From Actinomycetota bacterium (GTDB lineage: Bacteria > Actinomycetota > Actinomycetes > Mycobacteriales > Micromonosporaceae): a stretch of 64,000 bases of DNA. A model generated the notes under the pieces. The model did no database searches. It had not been told where the DNA came from and was given only the letters and a program-made list of their open reading frames with translations. A program made the translations under genes and the position numbers. Where the stretch lies: positions 44,218 to 108,217 of the forward strand of contig VAWN01000027.1 of NCBI GenBank assembly GCA_005885555.1. The letters run 5' to 3'. Every line of letters starts with the position of its first letter. The stretch's first letter is position 1. Shown in pieces: positions 44,381 to 52,628 of the stretch.

Positions 44381-45202
44381 GTGACCCTGAGAAAAGGTGT
44401 TGGGCTTCCGACGGTCGGCGAGTTCGGGGATCCCGCGGTGCTTCTGGAGCTCGCCGTCGCCGCTGAGGAGCATGGCTGGGACGGCGTTTTCCTCTGGGAC
44501 CACCTGCTGTACCACGACCAGAGCTGGCCGGTGGCGAACCCGACGGTGACGCTGGGCGCGATCGCCGCCGGTACCGGGCGCATCCGGCTCGGCAACCTGA
44601 TGACGATCCTGCCGCGGCGGCGGGCGCAGACCGTTGCCCGGGAAGCGGTGACGCTCGACCGGCTCTCCGGCGGCCGGCTGGTGTTCGGCGCCGCGCTGGG
44701 CTCGATGGACGAGGAGTACGCGGCGTTCGGCGAGGATCCGGCACTGCGTACCCGGGCCGCCCGGCTGGACGAGTCGCTGCAGGTGCTGACGCGACTCTGG
44801 TCGGGCGGGCCGGTCAGCTACCGGGGCCGGTACCTGACCGTCGACGGGGTGCGCATGGTGCCCGGCCCGGTGCAGCGGCCGAGGATCCCCGTCTGGTGCG
44901 CCGGACGGTGGCCGGGGCGGGCCGGGTTCCGCCGGGCGGCGCGGTGGGACGGCGCGATGCCGACGTTCGCCGACTACGGCCGGGAGCGCGCGGTACCGCC
45001 GGAGGAGCTGGCCGCCGTCGTCGAGTTCCTGCGCGCCGAGCGCGGTTCGCTCGACGGCTTCGACATCGTCATGCAGGGCTGGTCGCCGCGGCAGGATCCG
45101 GCAGTGTACGCACAGGTCGGGCTCACCTGGTGGATCGAGGCGATGGGCTGGTGGCGGGGCGGCGTCGCCGAGGCACGCGAGCGGATCGCCGCCGGCCCGT
45201 AG
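44381..45202 (+). CDS. LLM class flavin-dependent oxidoreductase
   Basis: A 273-residue TIM-barrel enzyme of the luciferase-like monooxygenase family, using FMN or F420. Segments include WDGVFLWDHLLYHDQSWP, TVTLGAIAAGTGRIRLGNLM, and REAVTLDRLSGGRLVFG with GAALGS. The substrate is unknown; F420 is common in actinomycetes. GTG 44381 directly follows a leaderless -10. Confidence 0.88.
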   Translation: MTLRKGVGLPTVGEFGDPAVLLELAVAAEEHGWDGVFLWDHLLYHDQSWPVANPTVTLGAIAAGTGRIRLGNLMTILPRRRAQTVAREAVTLDRLSGGRLVFGAALGSMDEEYAAFGEDPALRTRAARLDESLQVLTRLWSGGPVSYRGRYLTVDGVRMVPGPVQRPRIPVWCAGRWPGRAGFRRAARWDGAMPTFADYGRERAVPPEELAAVVEFLRAERGSLDGFDIVMQGWSPRQDPAVYAQVGLTWWIEAMGWWRGGVAEARERIAAGP

Positions 45203-45222
45203 CGTTCAGCGGTCCGCGAGGC

Positions 45223-45624
45223 TCACCGGTCCGCGACGCGGATGACGTTCTTCAGGCCGGACCAGGTGTCGTCGACCGCGCAGACCTTGACGTCCACCCG
45301 GCCGTTGGCGAGCGCGTGCGCGCGGACGACGTTCTCGTCCAGGTCGGTCGGTACCCCGGAAGCGCGCTTGGGCCACGCGACCCACAGCGCGCCGGCCGGG
45401 GTGGTCAGCCGGTGCAGTGCCGGCCAGCGCCGGCGCAGCCGCGCCTGGTCGGTGCAGAAGCACAGGATCACGTCGTACGGGCCGCGGCCGGCGCGGCGGG
45501 CCAATCGCACCCCGGGCGGCAACCCGTCCAGCGCGAACCCGTCGGGCGCGCCGTCGAGCAGCACCGCGCTGTCCGGTGCGATGCCCAGCTTGCGGACCAG
45601 CGGGGTACCCGAGTATCCGGCCAT
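45223..45624 (-). CDS. DUF3052 family protein
   Basis: A 133-residue cytoplasmic protein (MAGYSGTPLVRKLGI at the start, GALWVAWPKRASGVPTDLDEN in the core, ending GLKNVIRVADR). The family is widespread in actinomycetes, often near aceE; function unknown. It converges with the LLM gene and diverges from the olsB-like gene. Confidence 0.87.
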   Translation of the reverse strand: MAGYSGTPLVRKLGIAPDSAVLLDGAPDGFALDGLPPGVRLARRAGRGPYDVILCFCTDQARLRRRWPALHRLTTPAGALWVAWPKRASGVPTDLDENVVRAHALANGRVDVKVCAVDDTWSGLKNVIRVADR

Positions 45625-45694
45625 TCACCTATATTCCATGCCCGCCACCGGTACCCGTCACGGAGACGGTAGATGACGGCCCTACACAGGGAAT

Positions 45695-46441
45695 ATGACC
45701 GTTCTCGCCGTCCACACGCCGGAAACCGGCGCCGCGCGCTACACGTTGCGGATCGCCGGTGACGCCGGGGAGGTCGCCGCCGCACAACGGCTGCGCCACC
45801 GGGTCTTCGCCGAAGAACTCGGCGCGACCCTGCACACCCCGGTACCCGGACTCGACATCGACGAGTTCGACGAGTACTGCGACCACCTGATCGTCGTGGC
45901 GGAGGCGACCGCCGAGGTGGTCGGCACCTACCGCATGCTGCCACCCGGCCGGGCACCGCACCGGTACGCCCAAAGCGAGTTCGACCTGTCCGCGCTCGCA
46001 CCGCTCGACGGCGACCTGGTGGAGACCGGACGGTCCTGTGTGGACAGTGCACACCGCGACGGTGCCGTCATCAACCTGATGTGGGCCGGGATCGCGCGGT
46101 ACCTGCACCTGACCGGGCACCGCTGGCTGGCCGGCTGCGCCTCGGTCGGGCTGGCGGACGGCGGCGTGACCGCGGCCGGGGTGTGGGACCTGGCGGTGCG
46201 CAAGCACCTTTCGCCGACCGGGTACCGCGTGCTGCCGCACCGTCCCTGGGCGCCGGTGGAGCGCCCGGCCGGGCGGGTAACGGTACCCCCGTTGTTGCGT
46301 GGCTACCTGAGGCTCGGGTCGTGGATCTGCGGCGCGCCCGCGCACGACCCGGACTTCGGCTGCGCGGACTTCTTCGTGCTGCTCGGCCTGGACCGGGTCG
46401 ATCCCCGGTACCTGCGGCACTTCCTCGGCGGTGCGCCGTGA
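45695..46441 (+). CDS. OlsB-like ornithine N-acyltransferase (GNAT fold)
   Basis: A 248-residue protein of the PlsC-associated GNAT/acyl-homoserine-synthase-like family. AAQRLRHRVFAEELG and DIDEFDEYCDHLIV match the OlsB pattern, with a GRSCV-type core (ETGRSCVDSAHRDG). OlsB transfers a 3-hydroxyacyl group to ornithine, the first step of ornithine lipid synthesis. The 4-nt overlap (GTGA) with a PlsC-type gene repeats the OlsB-OlsA pair. Assignment rests on family and context. Confidence 0.78.
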   Translation: MTVLAVHTPETGAARYTLRIAGDAGEVAAAQRLRHRVFAEELGATLHTPVPGLDIDEFDEYCDHLIVVAEATAEVVGTYRMLPPGRAPHRYAQSEFDLSALAPLDGDLVETGRSCVDSAHRDGAVINLMWAGIARYLHLTGHRWLAGCASVGLADGGVTAAGVWDLAVRKHLSPTGYRVLPHRPWAPVERPAGRVTVPPLLRGYLRLGSWICGAPAHDPDFGCADFFVLLGLDRVDPRYLRHFLGGAP

Positions 46442-47277
46442 TCTGGCGGCCGGTCTCCGCGTGCGGCGACCACTGCCTGCGCGGCGAGCGGGTGGTGCCG
46501 GCCGGGCCGGTGCGGCGCGCGGCGCGGGTCTGCGGGCTGGCCGGCGTCACGGTGGCCGCCGGGCTGGTCCTGCCGCTGCTGCCGCGGGCGTGGCGCGGGC
46601 CGGCGATGCGGCTGACCGCGCGCGCCACGCTGGGCGCGCTGGGCGTGCGCTGGCGGCTGCGCGGCCGGCTGCCGCGCCGCCACGCGCTGGTGGTGGCCAA
46701 CCACGTCTCCTGGCTCGACATCGTGGTGCTGCTGGCCGCGGGGCAGCAGCGCGTGGTGGCCAAGGCGGAGGTCCGCGACTGGCCGGTGGTCGGGCGGATC
46801 GCGGCGTCGGTGGGTGCGGTGTTCCTCGACCGGGCCCGGCCGCGCACGCTGCCGGTGGCCGTGGGGCAGGTGCGCGCGGCGCTTGCCGGCGGCGCCGCGG
46901 TCGCCGTCTTCCCCGAGGGCACGACGTCGTGCGGCGAGGGCGCGGGCGGCTTCCGCCCGGCGTTCTTCCAGGCCGCGATCGACGCGCAGGCCCCGGTGGT
47001 ACCGGTGACCCTGCGCTTCGTGTCATCCGGTGAGCCGACCGCGCAGCCGGCGTTCGTCGGCACGGACACGCTGATGGACTCGCTGCGCCGGGTGCTCGGC
47101 ATGCGCGGGCTGAGCGTGACCGTGGTGGTGGGTACCGCGATCCATCCCGGCCCGGCAGCGTCCCGTCGTACCCTGGCGCGTATCGCCGAGACCGCGGTCG
47201 GCTGCCCGCGGGTGGTGCTGGCGCCCGTCGTGCTGTTCCCGGCCGCCGCTGCGGAGCGGGTGGTGCGCGCCGCCTGA
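46438..47277 (+). CDS. OlsA-like 1-acyl-glycerol-3-phosphate acyltransferase family protein
   Basis: A 279-residue membrane-bound acyltransferase of the PlsC family. The HX4D motif is NHVSWLD, the glycerol-phosphate region is FPEGTTSCGEG, and VPVTLRFV follows. Paired with the OlsB-like gene it likely adds the second, ester-linked acyl chain to lyso-ornithine lipid; a phosphatidic acid role cannot be excluded. GTG 46438 overlaps the upstream stop. Confidence 0.8.
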   Translation: MIWRPVSACGDHCLRGERVVPAGPVRRAARVCGLAGVTVAAGLVLPLLPRAWRGPAMRLTARATLGALGVRWRLRGRLPRRHALVVANHVSWLDIVVLLAAGQQRVVAKAEVRDWPVVGRIAASVGAVFLDRARPRTLPVAVGQVRAALAGGAAVAVFPEGTTSCGEGAGGFRPAFFQAAIDAQAPVVPVTLRFVSSGEPTAQPAFVGTDTLMDSLRRVLGMRGLSVTVVVGTAIHPGPAASRRTLARIAETAVGCPRVVLAPVVLFPAAAAERVVRAA

Positions 47278-47287
47278 GGGTACTCGT

Positions 47288-47313
47288 CATATCGCGATGT
47301 ATCGTGTTAGCCT
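47288..47313 (+). promoter_or_regulatory. Leaderless promoter with PadR-like palindromic operator
   Basis: CATATCGCGATGTAT contains the palindrome ATCGCGAT with flanks TAT/GTAT, typical of operators in front of PadR-linked genes. It is followed by the -10 TAGCCT (47308-47313), 7 nt before the ATG at 47321. The operator sits where it would block the promoter, so autoregulation by the PadR gene at the operon end is likely (inference). Confidence 0.5.
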
Positions 47314-47320
47314 GGGTGGC

Positions 47321-48160
47321 ATGACCACGTGGGAGATCACCGAGCCGCGCAAGCTCGACTTCGACTCCGACGTCACCCGGCTCGATGTCTCGCTGTTCGG
47401 CGGCCGGCTCAGCGTCGTGGGTACCGACGGGCCGCCCCGGGTCGAGGTCGCCGCGACCGCCGAGCGCCCGCTGGTCGTCGCGCTCGATGGCGGCCGGCTG
47501 ACCGTCCGGCACGACCTGCCCAGCCCGTGGCCCGGCGCGCTCGCACCGCTGTGGTGGTGGCTGCGCGGCCGGAACCTGACCGGCGTGGACATCTCGGTGG
47601 CGGTGCCGTACCGGACGGCGACGGCACTCAAGCTGATGTCCGGCCCGGTCGTCGTGTCCGCGTTGCGCGGCGAGCTTTCCGTCGAGTGCACCAGCGGCCG
47701 GGTGTCGCTGCTCGGGGTCGCCGGCACGGTACGCGCGGCGGTCGTCTCCGGCGCGATCGAGGCGCTCGGCTGCGCCGGTGAGCTCACGCTGGACACCGTC
47801 TCCGGCGAGATCACCCTGGCCGACTCGGCGGTACGCCGGCTGCGCGCCAGCACCATCTCCGGAGCGCTGACCGCCGACCTGGACAACCCGCCGGACGACA
47901 GCGAGATCACGCTGAGCACGACCTCCGGGGAGCTGACGATCCGGGTACGCGAGGACAGCGACCTGACCGTGCGGCTGTCCGCCGCGCACGGGCGGGTCAC
48001 CAGCAACTTCCCGGGCCTGTCCGGCCAGGGCAGGTGGGGCGCGGCCGTGCACGGGGTGCTCGGCGCCGGTACCGGCCGGCTGTCGGCCGATGCGATGTCC
48101 GGCAACATCGCGCTGCTGAGCCGCCCGGTCGACCCGGACTTCGAGGCGGACGAATCATGA
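47321..48160 (+). CDS. DUF4097 family beta-strand repeat protein
   Basis: A 279-residue protein made largely of repeated short beta strands, e.g. SGPVVVSALRGELSVECTSGRVSL and SGEITLADSAVRRLRASTISGALT, the repeat pattern of DUF4097 (beta-helix-like). There is no signal peptide. The DUF4097-PadR gene pair is common in actinomycetes; its function is unknown. The stop overlaps an ATG of a small bridge ORF. Confidence 0.85.
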   Translation: MTTWEITEPRKLDFDSDVTRLDVSLFGGRLSVVGTDGPPRVEVAATAERPLVVALDGGRLTVRHDLPSPWPGALAPLWWWLRGRNLTGVDISVAVPYRTATALKLMSGPVVVSALRGELSVECTSGRVSLLGVAGTVRAAVVSGAIEALGCAGELTLDTVSGEITLADSAVRRLRASTISGALTADLDNPPDDSEITLSTTSGELTIRVREDSDLTVRLSAAHGRVTSNFPGLSGQGRWGAAVHGVLGAGTGRLSADAMSGNIALLSRPVDPDFEADES

Positions 48161-48240
48161 CCGAGCGGAGCGAGGTCATCAGTCAGCTCAGCCGGCTCAT
48201 CGGTCAGGGGGCCACATCGCGGAGCGAGGTGGCCACATGA
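48157..48240 (+). CDS. 27-codon bridge ORF between DUF4097 and PadR genes
   Basis: ATG 48157 overlaps the DUF4097 stop (ATGA) and its TGA overlaps the PadR ATG (ATGA at 48237-48240). It contains two GAGCGGAGCGA-type repeats, each with complementary arms: ATGACC/GGTCAT (48157-48162, 48174-48179) and GGCCAC/GTGGCC (48210-48215, 48229-48234). The second stem hides GAGG, the likely ribosome site of padR. It encodes MTERSEVISQ... to SRSEVAT; probably a coupling segment, not a protein. Confidence 0.45.
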   Translation: MTERSEVISQLSRLIGQGATSRSEVAT

Positions 48241-48821
48241 CCGCTGTCTTCAGCCACGGGCGGCTGCGGCTGTACCTGCTCAAGCTGCTCGCCGAGGGCC
48301 CCAAGCACGGGTACGAGCTGATCCGGTTGCTGGAGAACCGGTTCCTCGGCCTGTACGCGCCGTCGGCCGGCACCATCTATCCCCGCCTGCAACGGCTGGA
48401 GGCGGAGGGTCTGGTGACCCACGAGGCCGCCGGCGGCCGCAAGGTCTACGAGATCACCGACGCCGGCCGTGCGGAGCTGACCCAGCGGGCCGGTGAGCTG
48501 GCCGACCTGGAACGCGAGATCCACGCCTCGGTGGCCGACCTCAGCTCGCTCGCGACCGAGATCGAGGAGCAGGTCAGCGGTTCGGTACGCGACATCAAGC
48601 GGGAACTGCGCGAAGCGGCACAGCAGAGCCGGCGCGGCCGGGGCTGGGAGTCGGCGCGACCGTGGACCCAGGCCGGTGACCTGGACCGGGCCGCCGGCGA
48701 ACTGGCCGCGGAGATCCGGCGGCTGGCGCGGCACCCCGGGCTGACCGAGGCCGACGTGCGCGTCGCGCTGGCCGCGGTACACCGCGCGACCGCGGAGGTC
48801 CGGCGGGTCCTGCGCGGCTGA
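48237..48821 (+). CDS. PadR family transcriptional regulator
   Basis: A 194-residue regulator. The winged helix domain has LYLLKLLAEGPKHGYELIRLLENR and PSAGTIYPRLQRLEAEGLVT; the C-terminal part is a long helical dimerisation region, here extended with a basic segment (IKRELREAAQQSRRGRGW). It probably represses its own operon at the palindrome around 47288. ATG 48237 is coupled to the bridge ORF. Confidence 0.92.
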   Translation: MTAVFSHGRLRLYLLKLLAEGPKHGYELIRLLENRFLGLYAPSAGTIYPRLQRLEAEGLVTHEAAGGRKVYEITDAGRAELTQRAGELADLEREIHASVADLSSLATEIEEQVSGSVRDIKRELREAAQQSRRGRGWESARPWTQAGDLDRAAGELAAEIRRLARHPGLTEADVRVALAAVHRATAEVRRVLRG

Positions 48822-48862
48822 GCTGCGCCCCCGGTGCCGCGCGAGCGGAGCGAGCGCCAGAC

Positions 48863-48889
48863 TCCCAGGCAATTCCCAGGCACTATTAA
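48863..48889 (+). promoter_or_regulatory. Response-regulator-type direct repeats upstream of the RR gene
   Basis: TCCCAGGCAAT (48863-48873) and TCCCAGGCACT (48874-48884) are two adjacent 11-bp direct repeats, one helical turn apart, the classic OmpR-type dimer site. They directly precede a -10-like TATTAA (48884-48889). The same site type precedes htrA (51103-51124), so the RR at 48916 likely controls both itself and htrA. Confidence 0.6.
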
Positions 48890-48915
48890 CTCATGGCACA
48901 GGTACGAGGCCCACG

Positions 48916-49665
48916 ATGAAGCGCATGGGGGTACGCGACGGCGGGGCACAATCCGGGGGTGCCACGCTGTCCGGTGCGGCGCAGGGCGAGGCGCGGCTGC
49001 TCGTGGTGGAGGACGATCCGAACATCCTTGAGCTGCTGTCCGCCTCCCTGCGCTTCGCCGGATTCACGGTGGCGACCGCGACGAACGGCGCCCGCGCGGT
49101 ACAGGTGGCCCGGGAGGAGCGGCCGGACCTCATCGTGCTCGACGTCATGCTCCCCGACCTGGACGGCTTCGAGGTCATCCGGAAGCTGCGCGACGGCGGT
49201 ACCCGTACCCCGGTGGTCTTCCTGACCGCCCGCGACGCGACCGACGACAAGATCCGCGGGCTGACCCTCGGCGGCGACGACTACGTCACCAAGCCGTTCA
49301 GCCTGGAGGAGCTGACCGCCCGGATCCGCGCCGTCCTGCGGCGCACCAGCGGCCAGCCCGGCCCGGCCCGGCTCACCTTCGCCGACCTCGAACTGGACGA
49401 GGAGGCGCACGAGGTGTGGCGCGGCGGGCAGCGGGTGTCCCTGTCGCCGACCGAGTTCAAGCTGTTGCGGTACCTGATGGCCAACGCCGGCCGGGTGCTG
49501 TCCAAGGGGCAGATCCTCGACCACGTGTGGAGCTACGACTTCCGCGGTGACGACAGCATCGTCGAGTCCTACATCTCGTACCTGCGCCGCAAGGTCGACT
49601 CCGTCGAGCCCCGGCTTATCCACACCCTGCGCGGCGTCGGGTACGTCCTGCGCCTGCCGTCGTAG
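48916..49665 (+). CDS. OmpR-family response regulator (MprA/CseB-like)
   Basis: A 249-residue regulator with an N-terminal extension of about 25 residues, a receiver domain (acidic pocket VVEDDP, phospho-Asp76 in LIVLDVMLPDLDG, VTKPFSLEEL) and a winged-helix effector domain (LSPTEFKLLRYLM, HVWSYDFRGDDSIVESYISYLRRKVD). With the kinase and HtrA protease downstream it resembles envelope-stress systems such as MprAB-PepD. ATG 48916 is used; ATG 48925 is possible. Confidence 0.92.
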   Translation: MKRMGVRDGGAQSGGATLSGAAQGEARLLVVEDDPNILELLSASLRFAGFTVATATNGARAVQVAREERPDLIVLDVMLPDLDGFEVIRKLRDGGTRTPVVFLTARDATDDKIRGLTLGGDDYVTKPFSLEELTARIRAVLRRTSGQPGPARLTFADLELDEEAHEVWRGGQRVSLSPTEFKLLRYLMANAGRVLSKGQILDHVWSYDFRGDDSIVESYISYLRRKVDSVEPRLIHTLRGVGYVLRLPS

Positions 49666-49672
49666 CCGCACC

Positions 49673-51112
49673 GTGCTCGGGATGGTCGACCGGGTACCGC
49701 TGCGGGTCAAGCTGGTCGCCGCGATCCTCGTGCTGGTGCTCGCCGGCCTGATGGTGATCGGCGCGGTCAGCGTCTTCGCGTTGCGCAGCTACCTCATGGA
49801 CGGCGTGGACCAGCAGTTGCTGACGGCCGCGCGCAACGCCAACGCGCAGGTGCTCGGTGACCTCCGGGGCGAGCTGCGGCTCCCGCTCGACTTCATCCAG
49901 CAGACGTCGGTGCACGGGGTCGGCGACAAGCCGCATTACGACCCGTGGCTCACCGAGGGCGACCTGCCGCCGCTGGTCACCGGGTTGGACCAGATCCAGG
50001 CCGTGGCCCTGCACCCGTACTCGGTCTCCTCGGTCAACCACCGGGTGCACTGGCGGATGCTGGTCGCCATCCTCGACAACGGTGGCATCGTGCACTTCGG
50101 CATCAATCTGTCCACTGTGGAGCGTACGGTCAGCAAGCTCGTCTTCGTGGAGCTGCTCGTCGGCAGCGGCGCGCTGGTGCTGCTCGCGATGATGGGCGTG
50201 GCGATGGTACGGACGAGCCTGCGGCCGCTGCGGGAGATCGAGCGTACCGCGGGGGCGATCGCGGCCGGCGACCTGACCCGGCGGGTACCGGACTTCGAAG
50301 GCGGTGACGGCGGTGCGCCGCGCACCGAACTGGGCCGGCTCGGCCACGCCCTCAACACGATGCTCGGCCAGATCGAGGCCGGGTTCACCGCGCGCGCGGA
50401 GTCCGAGGCGCGGGCGCGGCGCTCGGAGGAGCGGATGCGCCAGTTCGTCGCGGACGCCTCACACGAGCTGCGCACCCCGCTGACCACCATCCGCGGCTTC
50501 GCCGAGCTGTACCGCCAGGTGGCGGCCAAGGAACCGGACCAGGCCGACAAGCTCGTCCGGCGGATCGAGGAGGAGGCCGCGCGGATGGGCCTGCTCGTCG
50601 AGGACCTGCTGCTGCTGGCCCGGTTGGACCAGGAGCGCCCGCTGGTACCGGTGGAGCTCGACCTGCGGGTCATCACCAGCGACGCGGCGAGCGCGGCCGA
50701 GGCGATGGCGCCCGACCGGCGGATCACGCTGGAGAACCCGGACGGCCCGCTGACGGTACGCGCCGACGAGTCGCGCATCCGGCAGGTGGTCGCAAACCTG
50801 ATGAGCAACGCGTTGACGCACACGCCGGCCGGTACCGCGGTGTGGCTGCGGCTGCGTACCGAGGGCGACGAGGCGGTCATCGAGGTGACCGACGAGGGGC
50901 CGGGGCTGAGTCCGGAGCAGGCGGACCGGGTGTTCGAACGGTTCTACCGCGCCGATGTCGCGCGCACCCGGCGATCGGGCGGCGGCAGCGGTACGGGTCT
51001 CGGGCTGGCGATCGTCGCGGCGCTGGTCAGCGCGCACGGCGGGCGGGTCGAGGTGGACAGCCGGCCGGGGCACGGCGCGACCTTCCGGGTGCGCCTTCCT
51101 ATTCACAGGTAA
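49673..51112 (+). CDS. Sensor histidine kinase of the envelope-stress-like two-component system
   Basis: A 479-residue kinase: two helices (about residues 12-35 and 160-185) around an external domain with WLTEGDLPPLVTGLDQ, HAMP, dimerisation helix with His264 in ADASHELRTPLTTI, and the ATPase domain with N-box NLMSNALTHTP, TDEGPGL and SGTGLGLAIV. GTG 49673 lies 7 nt after the RR stop; ATG 49682 is an alternative. Its final codons overlap the operator of htrA. Confidence 0.93.
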   Translation: MLGMVDRVPLRVKLVAAILVLVLAGLMVIGAVSVFALRSYLMDGVDQQLLTAARNANAQVLGDLRGELRLPLDFIQQTSVHGVGDKPHYDPWLTEGDLPPLVTGLDQIQAVALHPYSVSSVNHRVHWRMLVAILDNGGIVHFGINLSTVERTVSKLVFVELLVGSGALVLLAMMGVAMVRTSLRPLREIERTAGAIAAGDLTRRVPDFEGGDGGAPRTELGRLGHALNTMLGQIEAGFTARAESEARARRSEERMRQFVADASHELRTPLTTIRGFAELYRQVAAKEPDQADKLVRRIEEEAARMGLLVEDLLLLARLDQERPLVPVELDLRVITSDAASAAEAMAPDRRITLENPDGPLTVRADESRIRQVVANLMSNALTHTPAGTAVWLRLRTEGDEAVIEVTDEGPGLSPEQADRVFERFYRADVARTRRSGGGSGTGLGLAIVAALVSAHGGRVEVDSRPGHGATFRVRLPIHR

Positions 51113-51124
51113 TCTCCAGGACCG
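51103..51124 (+). promoter_or_regulatory. Response-regulator site upstream of htrA
   Basis: TCACAGGTAAT (51103-51113) and CTCCAGGACCG (51114-51124) form two 11-bp direct half-sites matching the repeats before the RR gene; the first differs from TCCCAGGCAAT at two positions. The site overlaps the kinase stop codon and precedes the htrA start by about 40 nt, so htrA has its own RR-controlled promoter. Confidence 0.55.
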
Positions 51125-51164
51125 GTCCAGTATCGGGTCAGTCAGCGGGGGCATGGTTGCGGGC

Positions 51165-52352
<1,188 letters not shown>

Positions 52353-52414
52353 TTTTCGGCTGATGCACAGCACGCCAAGAGATTGATTGGAGCCTGACCA
52401 GGAACGGGACAGCG

Positions 52415-52438
52415 GATAGCCGGCCGGCTATCTAAACT
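52415..52438 (+). promoter_or_regulatory. 18-bp palindrome plus -10 box upstream of the subtilase
   Basis: GATAGCCGGCCGGCTATC (52415-52432) is a perfect palindrome immediately followed by TAAACT (52433-52438), a good TANNNT -10. A dimeric repressor bound there would occupy the -35/-10 region. No neighbouring gene encodes an obvious cognate regulator. Confidence 0.5.
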
Positions 52439-52488
52439 GCGCTGCGTGCCTTGAGGCGGGCACACCCCGGACCGACGCACAGCTCAGC

Positions 52489-52527
52489 AACCGCCCTACC
52501 CGCGCCGCCGGCGCCGGGTGGGCGGTT
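52489..52527 (+). promoter_or_regulatory. Leader hairpin of the subtilase mRNA
   Basis: AACCGCCCTACCC (52489-52501) pairs with GGGTGGGCGGTT (52516-52527) with one bulged T; the loop contains a GGCGCC palindrome. It lies in the long (about 180-nt) leader before the GTG at 52629, as an attenuator or stability element. Confidence 0.4.
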
Positions 52528-52628
52528 GTCGGGCTTGCTGCGGTAGTCGCCCGCTTGCTGGGTTCCTGTTCGTCGAGCTCTGCCGGCCGTCCGTTGGGGG
52601 GATGGCGGCTACCCCTTGGGAGCGTGTA

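Noticed and set aside
42491..44515. Single long frame spanning permease and ATPase genes
   Set aside because: Only the permease part shows family sequence; the ATPase lies in another frame with complete motifs and its own start.
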